From Candidatus Acetocimmeria pyornia (GTDB lineage: Bacteria; Bacillota; Sulfobacillia; UBA3575), in NCBI GenBank assembly GCA_004367365.1, contig SESX01000004.1, positions 1 to 41,878 on the forward strand: a stretch of DNA of 41,878 nt, in the 5' to 3' direction. The position numbers and the translations under genes are program-made. Positions 32,116 to 40,011 of this stretch are shown here, piece by piece. Under the pieces are notes generated by a model. It ran no database searches. It saw nothing but the letters and a program-made list of their open reading frames with translations, and was not told the origin of the DNA. Within the stretch, counting starts at the first letter, position 1. Every line of letters begins with the position of its first letter.

Positions 32116-32143
32116 TGTGAGGGAAAGGTGAAGAATTTGTGAA
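32116..32143 (-). promoter_or_regulatory. Three direct repeats at 11-bp spacing, OmpR/PhoB-type operator
   Basis: On the minus strand TTCACA (32138-32143), TTCACC (32127-32132) and CTCACA (32116-32121) occur exactly one helical turn (11 bp) apart. This is the layout bound by OmpR/PhoB-family response regulators. A possible -10 element, TAAAAT, follows about 20 bases downstream, and the secreted DUF2680-like gene starts about 65 bases downstream. The sites probably activate that gene and may serve the neighbouring kinase. Confidence 0.6.
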
Positions 32144-32265
32144 ATTTGCCCACGCCCCTTTCAGAAACCAGACCCGGCATCGGCCCCTTCCTCGCCACCG
32201 GGTCATGGTTGCAAAATCCGACCTCCTGTTGTGAAGGCTGCCGTTGAAAAAGCCCTGGCCCAAAG

Positions 32266-33228
32266 CTAGTGGACGTCGGAGTGGCCCGCTAGGCCTGGAG
32301 ACCTGTTCCCAGGTTCTTTTTTCCTGAGCACTTCTGCCAGTTCCTTAAGGCGCCGCAGCCGGTGGTTAACCCCTGATTTGCCCAGGGGTGGTTCCAGCAG
32401 TTCCCCGAGTTCCTTGAGACTCGCCTCCGGGTTCTTGAGCCGCAGCCATGCCATCTCTCTCAGCGCCGGCGGCAGGTTTTCGAGTCCCTTTTGTCGGTGG
32501 ATCAGCTCGATATCTTGAACCTGCTGCAGGGCTGCGTCAACAACCTTGTTCAGGTTCGCCGTTTCACAGTTAACCAGGCGGTTCACCGCGTTTTTAATTT
32601 CCTTATACACCCTCAGGCTTTCAAATTCCAGCAGGGCGGCGTGAGCCCCGACGACATTCAAGAACTGGGCGATGGCCTCAGCCCCTTTCAGGTATATCAC
32701 TCTGCCTCCCTGGCGACCGGTCGTACCGGGTTGGATCTCGTAACAACCCATCAAACCCATAAGAAAAGCAGTTTTCGACCCGTCCCTGGCAATCAGCTCC
32801 AGGTGATAACCCCGTCGCGGGTCACCTACTGACCCTGCACTCAGGAAGAATCCCCTCAGGTAGGCCCGTCGGCAGCAGTCCCTTGCCCTGCCGTCGTAAG
32901 AAAGACGGTCTATCCACGGAAAGTCTTCCGGCCATCCGTTTGGGACCTCAGCCGGTTCAACCCCCTTACCTACCACATAAAGCTTGTTTGCCCTGGAAGA
33001 ATTCCTCGTCCTCACTGCTACCGGTGGATGAACCCCGTAAACACGGTTGAACAGGGTGATTACCTTTCTGGCCACGGCAGCATTGGCAGTCAGGTAAATG
33101 GCCGGTGCTCCTCCCCCGGAAAAACAAGGCCTGGCATCCAGTAAACCCTTGAGTTCAGCCCGCTGGCAGCATTCCAGTCCCGGTATCAGCCTGGCAAGTT
33201 CGTTCTTGACCTGCGTAGAAAAGGACAA
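32266..33228 (-). CDS. whiA: WhiA, sporulation/division-type DNA-binding protein
   Basis: A 320-residue WhiA homologue with an N-terminal LAGLIDADG-like domain (AYLRGFFLSAGSVGDP, near 120-135) and a C-terminal helix-turn-helix (ASLKELGELLEPPLGKSGVN, then HRLRRLKELAE). I chose the TTG at 33228: it gives the family start LSFSTQVKNEL, and aggtgag lies 5 bases before it. A longer frame from 33357 adds 43 residues of non-family sequence. In most Firmicutes whiA follows rapZ and yvcK; here its neighbours are a LarA-like gene and the DUF2680 gene, so the usual cluster has been broken up or this is a displaced copy. WhiA affects cell division and chromosome segregation in Bacillus. Confidence 0.92.
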   Translation of the reverse strand: MSFSTQVKNELARLIPGLECCQRAELKGLLDARPCFSGGGAPAIYLTANAAVARKVITLFNRVYGVHPPVAVRTRNSSRANKLYVVGKGVEPAEVPNGWPEDFPWIDRLSYDGRARDCCRRAYLRGFFLSAGSVGDPRRGYHLELIARDGSKTAFLMGLMGCYEIQPGTTGRQGGRVIYLKGAEAIAQFLNVVGAHAALLEFESLRVYKEIKNAVNRLVNCETANLNKVVDAALQQVQDIELIHRQKGLENLPPALREMAWLRLKNPEASLKELGELLEPPLGKSGVNHRLRRLKELAEVLRKKEPGNRSPGLAGHSDVH

Positions 33229-33316
33229 CCTACTCACCTCGGCAGTCGGTGCCACCCGGGGTGAAACACAACCCGGCCTCAGGGCCGGGTCGACACTTTC
33301 CCTCTTTCCCCCTGCC

Positions 33317-34588
33317 CTAACCCCGGTTGTCGACCTTAAGCTTGGGCAAACTACCATCAGCCAGAAAGCTCATTTCCACCGGTTCGCCGGCAATCTCCAC
33401 GTGCTCCTTGCCCCGCAGTTCATCCAGCATCGTCTGGGATACTTCGAGAACCTCCAGCTCAAAGGTGTTCTTGATCCGAACGACCCTTGCCTCTTCGGGT
33501 GAAATGAGCCCAAGGGAATTCAGTGCTGCATCCACTGCTTCCCGGTCGGTGGGAAAAGTCATCGGGAGGTGGGCCTTACGCACCAAAAGGGCCGTAAAGG
33601 CATTGGTATAGGTGGCATGGTAATCGATCTTCTTGGCAAGCCGTTCCACGGTAAAGTCGGCTGCCCCGATCCCCAAGGCATTGCCTTCCGCTTCCTTGGT
33701 AAGGTCAAGGACTACAATGCGCCGGATCCTTGGCGTTTCGGGTTCTTCACTGTACTCGCTCATCACCCGGCCGACTACATTGGGGTCCATTCCGACTCCA
33801 CTGATATTCTTGCCTATTTCATCAACAATGAGAACATCAATATCCTCAACCGGCAGCTTGGGAAGAAGGTCCTTGGCTTCCTGTTGAAGTTCTTCTTCCT
33901 TTTCCTTGATTTCGCCAGGGGTCAGCCCAACAATTCTGGCAGTCTCATCATAGCCGTTTTCCACGATGGCCAAGCCACCGAGAACAGGTGCCTTCTCCAT
34001 TACTACTCCTGAAACGGTCCGAATCACCCGTTCGAAACCGTACTGCACCGCTGCCCGGTGGTACAAGGATGCCCCTTTATGTTTGCCAAGGCCGATGGCC
34101 ATCATCTTCATCAGCCCGCTCTCAATCTTCCCTGTGAAATCGGTATGGGGCTTGACCCGGTTGAGGAGTAAAATATGGTCCGCCTCAGAAGCATTTCGGT
34201 CCAGGTACACCGGTATTCCGTCCTCCGTTTTCCCCATCTCGACCACTTCCATGGAGGAACGGATCGGTGCCCCAACTGCTTCCTCGGTTATTCCGAAGTG
34301 TTTGATGATCTCAACCTGCCCCTCGTCTGTAGCCCCCCCGTGGCTGCCCATGGAAGGAACAATATAGACATCTGCGCCGGTTTTCTTCACCTCGGCTACC
34401 ACCGTGGAGACCATGGTCTGTAAATTGGTGATTCCCCTGCTCCCAACCGTTAGGGCCACTGTCTCCCCGGGCTTGATGGCTGAGTAAATCCCAAGATGGG
34501 AGAGCCCCTCTCTCACGGCTGCCGGAATATCTTTCACTACCGGCCTTGGAAAATGCTGCCACACTCTCGCCATTTTTGGAAATCCCAT
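33317..34588 (-). CDS. LarA-like (DUF2088) protein, possible nickel-pincer enzyme
   Basis: A 423-residue member of the DUF2088/lactate racemase N-terminal domain superfamily. Histidine and lysine positions expected in this fold are visible: SMGSHGGATDEGQ near residue 85, RVKPHTDFTGKIESG near 150 and GLGKHKGA near 170. LarA itself uses a tethered nickel-pincer nucleotide cofactor to racemise lactate, but many relatives have other 2-hydroxyacid substrates and the exact reaction here is unknown. No larB, larC or larE genes lie in the window. The start at 34588 follows a ggaggg-like site. It is transcribed toward whiA, 88 bases upstream of the whiA start. Confidence 0.85.
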   Translation of the reverse strand: MGFPKMARVWQHFPRPVVKDIPAAVREGLSHLGIYSAIKPGETVALTVGSRGITNLQTMVSTVVAEVKKTGADVYIVPSMGSHGGATDEGQVEIIKHFGITEEAVGAPIRSSMEVVEMGKTEDGIPVYLDRNASEADHILLLNRVKPHTDFTGKIESGLMKMMAIGLGKHKGASLYHRAAVQYGFERVIRTVSGVVMEKAPVLGGLAIVENGYDETARIVGLTPGEIKEKEEELQQEAKDLLPKLPVEDIDVLIVDEIGKNISGVGMDPNVVGRVMSEYSEEPETPRIRRIVVLDLTKEAEGNALGIGAADFTVERLAKKIDYHATYTNAFTALLVRKAHLPMTFPTDREAVDAALNSLGLISPEEARVVRIKNTFELEVLEVSQTMLDELRGKEHVEIAGEPVEMSFLADGSLPKLKVDNRG

Positions 34589-35002
34589 TCACCTTGCCCT
34601 CCCTCGTATATTTTGATAAGTGTCATCATGAAGGCTGCTGGCATAAGTACCGAGATTGGTGATACTTGGTCTGGTCCTTTATTAAACTTTTTTAGCCTTG
34701 AGTTATTTATTCCCATTTCTTGGCCCTTGAGTCTTTGCCGAGGGCTTACTTCCATAAATTCACCAAGGGGGTTACATCTCCTGCCTGCAAAGTTACCCAC
34801 TAATCCTAACCCGCCCACGCCAGTTACCTTCAGCAGTCCCGTCAAACATCTCTAGCCACAAGTACTTAAGCCCCTTGATTTTCCAACTCTTGCATTAGCC
34901 CCCCGGGAGGCAGGGTCTTGTCTTGGCCGGACCACCCGCCGCGATGATCCGGCCGCTATTCCAGTATGTAGTCTCTTTTGCTGCCCAATAATTGCAAAAT
35001 AA
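34589..35002. other. Intergenic region upstream of the LarA-like gene, no gene seen
   Basis: I find no gene here. It must contain the promoter of the LarA-like gene. A stem of seven pairs (ggccgga/tccggcc at about 34925-34954) is present. Base composition turns AT-rich toward the right end, where the plus-strand orphan begins. Confidence 0.5.
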
Positions 35003-35386
35003 TTGATAGATTCATTCACAAGCGGTACAATATACATTGGTAAGTCCACAACAGCAATTCATGGCAAGTATAAATTCATACAGGTCTTCGCCAAAGACCT
35101 GTCAGAAGCAAATAAAGATGCAAAAGGAGTAATTGAAGCATTGGACGGTGATGGACATTTATGGTTATCATCCTATCCGAAAGGAACTTCCAAAAAATAT
35201 AAATCAGACATCAACAGGGCAAGAGCATGGGAAGTATTTGCTCCCTATGAGTTTGAGCCCGTAACGCAAGTTGCTATTGATGATGATTGGTCAGCAATGC
35301 GTTTTAGATATGTTGACTATATTAAAACAATGAAAAGGAAAACTGCGGTAACTAAAAAAGGTAAAGAAAGAATAAAAAAGCAATAA
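35003..35386 (+). CDS. AT-rich orphan ORF, unknown
   Basis: A 127-codon frame on the plus strand, opposite to all its neighbours. Its base composition is much richer in A and T than the surrounding operons, with many AAA/AAT/ATA codons, which points to horizontal transfer. The frame begins at TTG just after a stop, with no ribosome binding site. The protein is basic at the end (KRKTAVTKKGKERIKKQ) and has no motif I know. It reads as protein-like (GDGHLWLSSYPKG, RARAWEVFAPYEF), so it may be an intact short gene or the 3' remnant of a longer acquired gene. There is no transposase nearby. Confidence 0.5.
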   Translation: MIDSFTSGTIYIGKSTTAIHGKYKFIQVFAKDLSEANKDAKGVIEALDGDGHLWLSSYPKGTSKKYKSDINRARAWEVFAPYEFEPVTQVAIDDDWSAMRFRYVDYIKTMKRKTAVTKKGKERIKKQ

Positions 35387-35423
35387 GTCCCTCTAAGATA
35401 GTCCTTTCCCGACAGCACCGCAA

Positions 35424-35446
35424 CGGCCGGGCAGCCACCCCGGCCG
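35424..35446. terminator. Perfect GC inverted repeat after etfA
   Basis: cggccggg (35424-35431) pairs perfectly with cccggccg (35439-35446). It lies 30 bases beyond the etfA stop. There is no clear T-run on the minus strand, so it may act as an RNA stabiliser or weak terminator for the etf operon. Confidence 0.35.
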
Positions 35447-35475
35447 CTGAATGCTGAGAACGGGCACAGGTCACC

Positions 35476-36693
35476 TCAGCCGGTGCTTCTTTTCCGGTAA
35501 GCTGTATTACTTTCTTGCAGGGCCTCCAGAAGTTCCTTGACCACGAGGCGGTAATCCCCCACGATACCGAAATCCGCAACTTGAAAAATCGGTGCCTCCG
35601 GGTTCTTGTTGACCGCCACCACCCATTCTGAACCCTGCATCCCGGCCACATGTTGAATGGCACCCGAGATTCCGCAGGCGAGATAAAGCCTGGGGCGTAC
35701 CGTCTTGCCCGTCTGTCCCACCTGTCGTTCCTTGGAAACCCACCCGGCCTCCACCGCTGCCCGGGAGCCAGCCACCTCCCCGCCCAAGGCATCTGCCAGT
35801 TCCTGCAGGAGGGCAAATCCCTCGCGCCCTCCAACCCCACGACCCCCAGCCACCAGGAACTCAGTGTTCTCTATCCCCCCGCCCTGGGATGGCTTCCTCA
35901 CGTACTGGACTACCTGGAGAACCAGGTCCGAAGGAGCAAACTCTACTTCCTCTCTAACCACCCGACCTGTTCTTTTCGGGTCAGGAGTGGCCGGGGTAAA
36001 TGTCCCCGGACGTACCGTGGCCATCTGGGGCCTGTGGTTGGGGCAGGTAATGGTGGCCATCAGGTTTCCCCCGAAGGCCGGCCTGGTCTGAAGCAAAAGC
36101 CTGGTTTCTGGATCCAGGTCGAGGGCCGTACAGTCGGCAGTTAACCCGGTCCCCAGGCGCGCGGCAATCCGCGGGGCCAGGTCCCGTCCAAGATGGGTTG
36201 CACCCACCAGGATAATTTCCGGCCGATACTTCTCTATCAACCGGGTGCATGCCGTGGCGTACGGGCCAGTACGGTAGTTGGCCAGTGCTTCATCCTCAAC
36301 GAGGTAGACCGTATCAGCTCCAGACCAGAGCAGGTCTTGGGCCAGGTCAGCCACCTGGTCGCCAACCAGGACAGCCGCCACTTGAACTTGGAGTTCATCG
36401 GCCAGACGCCGCCCTTCAGCCAGGAGTTCCCTGCTCACCCTGGCCAGGTTCCCGTGCCTTTGCTCGGCCAGAACCCAAACCCCTTCCCACCGGGCCCTTG
36501 GTTTCTCGCCCTGGACCTGGTCGGCCGGCTGGGAAAGAGCCCCCTCCGGGCACTTTTCGACACAGGCACTGCAGTCCGTACAGGCTGGACTGATCCAGGC
36601 GATCCCGTGGACAATCTCGATTGCTTCAAAAGGGCAAGCCTCAACACATACTCCACATCCAGTACATGCACTGCGTTCTACCGTCACCGTCAC
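35476..36693 (-). CDS. etfA: Electron transfer flavoprotein alpha subunit with N-terminal 2[4Fe-4S] ferredoxin domain
   Basis: A 405-residue fusion. Residues 1-60 form a ferredoxin domain with two motifs (CTGCGVCVEACPFEA and CTDCSACVEKCPEGA). The rest is a full EtfA with FAD-binding signatures (QVGQTGKTVRPRLYLACGI, then SGAIQHVAGM). Such ferredoxin-EtfA fusions occur in anaerobes with bifurcating acyl-CoA dehydrogenases or similar complexes; the extra clusters could pass electrons to or from ferredoxin. It follows etfB by 22 bases and ends an operon with an acyl-CoA dehydrogenase. It is distinct from fixB at 17429, which lacks the ferredoxin domain. The GTG at 36693 is the start. Confidence 0.94.
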   Translation of the reverse strand: MTVTVERSACTGCGVCVEACPFEAIEIVHGIAWISPACTDCSACVEKCPEGALSQPADQVQGEKPRARWEGVWVLAEQRHGNLARVSRELLAEGRRLADELQVQVAAVLVGDQVADLAQDLLWSGADTVYLVEDEALANYRTGPYATACTRLIEKYRPEIILVGATHLGRDLAPRIAARLGTGLTADCTALDLDPETRLLLQTRPAFGGNLMATITCPNHRPQMATVRPGTFTPATPDPKRTGRVVREEVEFAPSDLVLQVVQYVRKPSQGGGIENTEFLVAGGRGVGGREGFALLQELADALGGEVAGSRAAVEAGWVSKERQVGQTGKTVRPRLYLACGISGAIQHVAGMQGSEWVVAVNKNPEAPIFQVADFGIVGDYRLVVKELLEALQESNTAYRKRSTG

Positions 36694-36715
36694 TTCAAAT
36701 CCCCCTCACCGTCAG

Positions 36716-37498
36716 TCAGATCACTTTCCGCTCCCGAAGCCTGGCAAGCAGGGCCCGAGCCGCTTCACCCGGGGAGCCGGGAATTACCTCTCCTTCCCCC
36801 CTGGGCTTCGGGGTATAAGTCTTGTTGACTTTGGTAGGCGAACCATCGAGACCAGCCTGTCCCTGCTCAATACCCAGGTCCCGGCTGTTCCAGGTGATGA
36901 TCTCCATCTTCACCGCCTGGACAATCCCCCTGATGGAAGGGTACCTGGGGCTGTTAATCTCTTCGGTCACTGTCACCAGCGCAGGTAACCTGGTCTTGAC
37001 CTTTTCGAACCCATCCTCTAGGGCCCGTTCAGCCACCAGGCAGCCGTCTTCTAGATGCAGTTTACAGGCATAGGTAACCTGGGGAACACCGAGATACTCG
37101 GCAAGCTGCGGCCCCACCTGGGCCGTATCACCGTCGATGGCCTGGCGACCGCAAAGGACCAGGTCCCAGTCCCTGATCTTGCGGACCGCCGCCGCCAGCA
37201 CCTGGGCAGTGGCATGGGTATCTGATCCCGCAAATGCCCGGTCGGTCAAAAGGACGGCCCGGTCACCCCCCATGGCCAGGGCCTCACGCAGGGCCTTCTC
37301 GGCCTGTGGGGGTCCCATGGTAACTACTGTTACCTCGCCCTGGCACCTTTCTTTGATCCGCAAGGCCTCCTCCAGGGCATGCTTGTCCTCGGGGTTGATA
37401 ATCGACGGGACCCCTTGGCGGATCAGAGTCCCTTTCTTGGGATCGATCCGGACCTGAGAGGTGTCAGGTACCTGTTTGATACATACGATGATTCTCAC
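36716..37498 (-). CDS. etfB: Electron transfer flavoprotein beta subunit
   Basis: A 260-residue EtfB from the GTG at 37498, which gives the family N-terminus VRIIVCIKQVPDTSQV and is preceded by aggggtg. The longer frame (up to 37816) overlaps the acyl-CoA dehydrogenase gene and has no ETF similarity. Conserved blocks are VTMGPPQAEKAL and LCGRQAIDGDTAQVGPQL. With the ferredoxin-EtfA fusion it would supply or withdraw electrons for the acyl-CoA dehydrogenase encoded just upstream. Bifurcation to ferredoxin is likely for an anaerobe but not proven by sequence. It sits 23 bases after that gene. Confidence 0.94.
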   Translation of the reverse strand: MRIIVCIKQVPDTSQVRIDPKKGTLIRQGVPSIINPEDKHALEEALRIKERCQGEVTVVTMGPPQAEKALREALAMGGDRAVLLTDRAFAGSDTHATAQVLAAAVRKIRDWDLVLCGRQAIDGDTAQVGPQLAEYLGVPQVTYACKLHLEDGCLVAERALEDGFEKVKTRLPALVTVTEEINSPRYPSIRGIVQAVKMEIITWNSRDLGIEQGQAGLDGSPTKVNKTYTPKPRGEGEVIPGSPGEAARALLARLRERKVI

Positions 37499-37521
37499 CC
37501 GGCCCACCCCTTTTCCAAGAT

Positions 37522-38661
37522 TTAACGGAGAATGTTTCCGGCAATGACCATCCGTTGAACCTCTGACGTGCCCTCGTAGATCTCGGTAATCTTGGCGTCG
37601 CGCAGGTATCTTTCCACCGGGTAATCGGTCATGTAGCCGTAACCACCGTGTACCTGAAGGGCTTTCACCGTGTGCCTCATGGCCATCTCCGAGGCATACA
37701 GTTTGGCCATGGCCGCTTCCTTGGTATGGTTCAGTCCACGCCCGCGCCGGTAGGCCGCCTGGTAGGTCAAGAGGCGGGCCGCCTGGATTTCGGTCGCCAT
37801 GTCGGCGATCATCCACTGGATGGCCTGGAAACGGCCGATGCTCCTCCCGAACTGTTTCCGCTCCCGGGCGTACTTCACTGCTGCTTCATGGGCCGCCTGG
37901 GCAATCCCGACCGCCTGGGCGGCAATGCCAATCCGCCCGCCATCCAGGGAAGCCATGGCCAGCCTGAAGCCCTCTCCCGGTTTCCCCAGGATATTCTCCC
38001 TGGGAATCCGGCAGTCGTCAAACACGAGCTCGGCCACGGCGGAAGCCCTGATCCCGAGGGTCTTCTCCGGCAGCCCAACGGCAAAGCCAGGGGTACCCTT
38101 TTCCACCAGAAAGGCCGAGATTCCCTTGATACCCTGGCTCCTGTCGGTCTTGGCCATCACCACGAAGATATCCGCCAGCAGGGCGTTGGTAATAAAGATC
38201 TTGGTACCATTAAGAACCCAGGTGTCCCCGTCAAGAACGGCAGTGGTTTCCAGGGCCCCCGCATCAGAACCGGCGTTGGGCTCGGTCAAGGCAAAACCGC
38301 CAATTGTCTCCCCCCGGGCCAGGGGAGCCAGGTATTTCCTTTTTTGTTCCTCGGTACCGTAGTGATAAATCGGTTCGGCACAAAGGCTGGTGTGGGTTTC
38401 ACAGGCTACCTCCAGGGCGGCACAAACCCGCGCCAGTTCCTCCATGGCGATGATATAGCTCAGGTAACTGGCCCCAGCACCCCCGTACTCCTGGGGGATA
38501 GGAATACCCCAGAAATTGTACCGGGACATTTTCTTGACAAGTTCTTCGGGAATTCGCCCCTTCTCATCCATCTCCGCGGCAATGGGGGCAATCTCCCTCT
38601 CCGCAAATTCCCGCACCATCTCGCGAACCATTTCCTCTTCGCGGTCCAGGCTAAAATCCAT
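37522..38661 (-). CDS. Acyl-CoA dehydrogenase, probably butyryl-CoA type
   Basis: A 379-residue FAD-dependent acyl-CoA dehydrogenase. The ATG at 38661 (MDFSLDREEE) has ggggag 9 bases upstream; two earlier starts exist. Family blocks are GGFALTEPNAGSDAGAL, VLNGTKIFITNA, the FAD/dimer segment RKQFGRSIGRFQAIQWMIAD and the catalytic-base region ITEIYEGTSEVQR with its glutamate. It sits between thiolase and etfBA, and with the 4-hydroxybutyryl-CoA dehydratase of the same operon it should interconvert crotonyl-CoA and butyryl-CoA. Whether it oxidises or reduces in vivo depends on the Etf. Substrate length is inferred from context. Confidence 0.92.
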   Translation of the reverse strand: MDFSLDREEEMVREMVREFAEREIAPIAAEMDEKGRIPEELVKKMSRYNFWGIPIPQEYGGAGASYLSYIIAMEELARVCAALEVACETHTSLCAEPIYHYGTEEQKRKYLAPLARGETIGGFALTEPNAGSDAGALETTAVLDGDTWVLNGTKIFITNALLADIFVVMAKTDRSQGIKGISAFLVEKGTPGFAVGLPEKTLGIRASAVAELVFDDCRIPRENILGKPGEGFRLAMASLDGGRIGIAAQAVGIAQAAHEAAVKYARERKQFGRSIGRFQAIQWMIADMATEIQAARLLTYQAAYRRGRGLNHTKEAAMAKLYASEMAMRHTVKALQVHGGYGYMTDYPVERYLRDAKITEIYEGTSEVQRMVIAGNILR

Positions 38662-38820
38662 GATCATCCTCTCCCCTTCCCCTGCAACCATGAGTCCCAG
38701 CAATCACTTTCCATCACCCTAGATTCATGCCCAAATGGAGAACCAGCCGGCCACAGGCGAGGCCGGCCGGATCGGTTCAAGTACGCAGGCCTTTGTTCTC
38801 GGTCCGTTTCGCTCTTCGGG

Positions 38821-39999
38821 TCAACGTTCCACGACCATTGTGATCCCTTGTCCTCCACCGATACAGAGGGTGGCCAAACCCAGGTGTGCATCCCTCTTCT
38901 CCATCTCATACAAGAGGGTCACCAGGATTCTCGCCCCACTGGCCCCGATGGGATGACCGAGGGCAATAGCACCACCGTTGACATTAACCCGGTCCATGTC
39001 AAAACCCAGTTCGCGGGCGACCGCCACGCTCTGGGCTGCAAAGGCCTCGTTGGCCTCGATGAGGTCCATGTCCTCCACCCTTAAACCGGCTTTCTTCAGC
39101 GCCTTTCGGGTTGCCGGGACAGGTGCAATCCCCATGATTGCAGGGTCTACACCAGCCGATGCATAAGACCTGATGACAGCCTGGGGTTTCACTCCCAGTT
39201 CCCTGGCTTTTTCAGCCGACAAAACCACCACGGCAGCAGCCCCGTCGTTGATTCCGGAGGCATTACCAGCGGTAACTGTACCTCCCTTTTTGAAAACCGG
39301 CGTCAGTTTCGCCAGCTTTTCCACCGTAACCCCGGGCCGCGGGTACTCGTCCTGGTGGAAAACCACAGGGTCACCTTTTCTCTGGGGAACGGTTACCGGA
39401 ACGATTTCATCCTGGAAGCGCCCCTCAGCCAGGGCCTTTTCCGCCTTGTTCTGGCTAGCAGCAGCAAAGGCGTCCTGGTCTTCTCGGCTCACACTGTACC
39501 TTTCGGCTACATTCTCAGCCGTGATCCCCATGTGGACATTGCCAAAGGCACACCAGAGGCCGTCCTGGATCATGGCATCGAGGGCTTGGGCGTGTCCCAT
39601 ACGGTACCCCCAGCGGGCTTTCTGGATGAGGTAGGGGGCCTGACTCATGTTTTCCATTCCTCCGGCCACCACGACTTCGGCGTCCCCGGCCGCAATGGCC
39701 TGGGCCGCCATGGCGACTGCCTTCAGGCCGGAGCCGCATACCTTGTTAATGGTTACAGCCGGAACCCGGTAGTCCAGCCCCGCCTCAACGGCTGCCTGGC
39801 GCCCGGGGTTTTGACCCAGCCCCGCCTGGATCACGTTTCCCATCAGAACCTCGTCCACCAAGCCCGGATCCACCCCTGCCCTGTTGAGGGCTTCCTTGAT
39901 GACCACAGCCCCCAATTCCTGGGCAGAAACCGTCGACAGGGACCCACCATAGGACCCTACGGCAGTACGCACCGCACCGGCCAGAACCACTTCAGCCAT
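38821..39999 (-). CDS. Acetyl-CoA acetyltransferase (thiolase)
   Basis: A 392-residue class II (biosynthetic-type) thiolase. The acyl-accepting cysteine is Cys88 in [12 protein letters not shown]. The catalytic histidine lies in [11 protein letters not shown], and the second cysteine in [10 protein letters not shown]. Signature blocks NAAFAA-like ([10 protein letters not shown]) and [14 protein letters not shown] are present. It would split or make acetoacetyl-CoA from two acetyl-CoA. It lies between abfD (12-base gap) and the acyl-CoA dehydrogenase, as expected for a crotonyl-CoA to acetyl-CoA route. A 3-hydroxybutyryl-CoA dehydrogenase is not in the window. Confidence 0.96.
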   Translation of the reverse strand: MAEVVLAGAVRTAVGSYGGSLSTVSAQELGAVVIKEALNRAGVDPGLVDEVLMGNVIQAGLGQNPGRQAAVEAGLDYRVPAVTINKVCGSGLKAVAMAAQAIAAGDAEVVVAGGMENMSQAPYLIQKARWGYRMGHAQALDAMIQDGLWCAFGNVHMGITAENVAERYSVSREDQDAFAAASQNKAEKALAEGRFQDEIVPVTVPQRKGDPVVFHQDEYPRPGVTVEKLAKLTPVFKKGGTVTAGNASGINDGAAAVVVLSAEKARELGVKPQAVIRSYASAGVDPAIMGIAPVPATRKALKKAGLRVEDMDLIEANEAFAAQSVAVARELGFDMDRVNVNGGAIALGHPIGASGARILVTLLYEMEKRDAHLGLATLCIGGGQGITMVVER

Positions 40000-40011
40000 T
40001 GGTTTTCCCCC

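Noticed and set aside
37648-39084. Long plus-strand open frame of 478 codons opposite the acyl-CoA dehydrogenase and thiolase genes
   Set aside because: It is the GC-driven shadow of two clear minus-strand genes, with no family similarity and no ribosome binding site.
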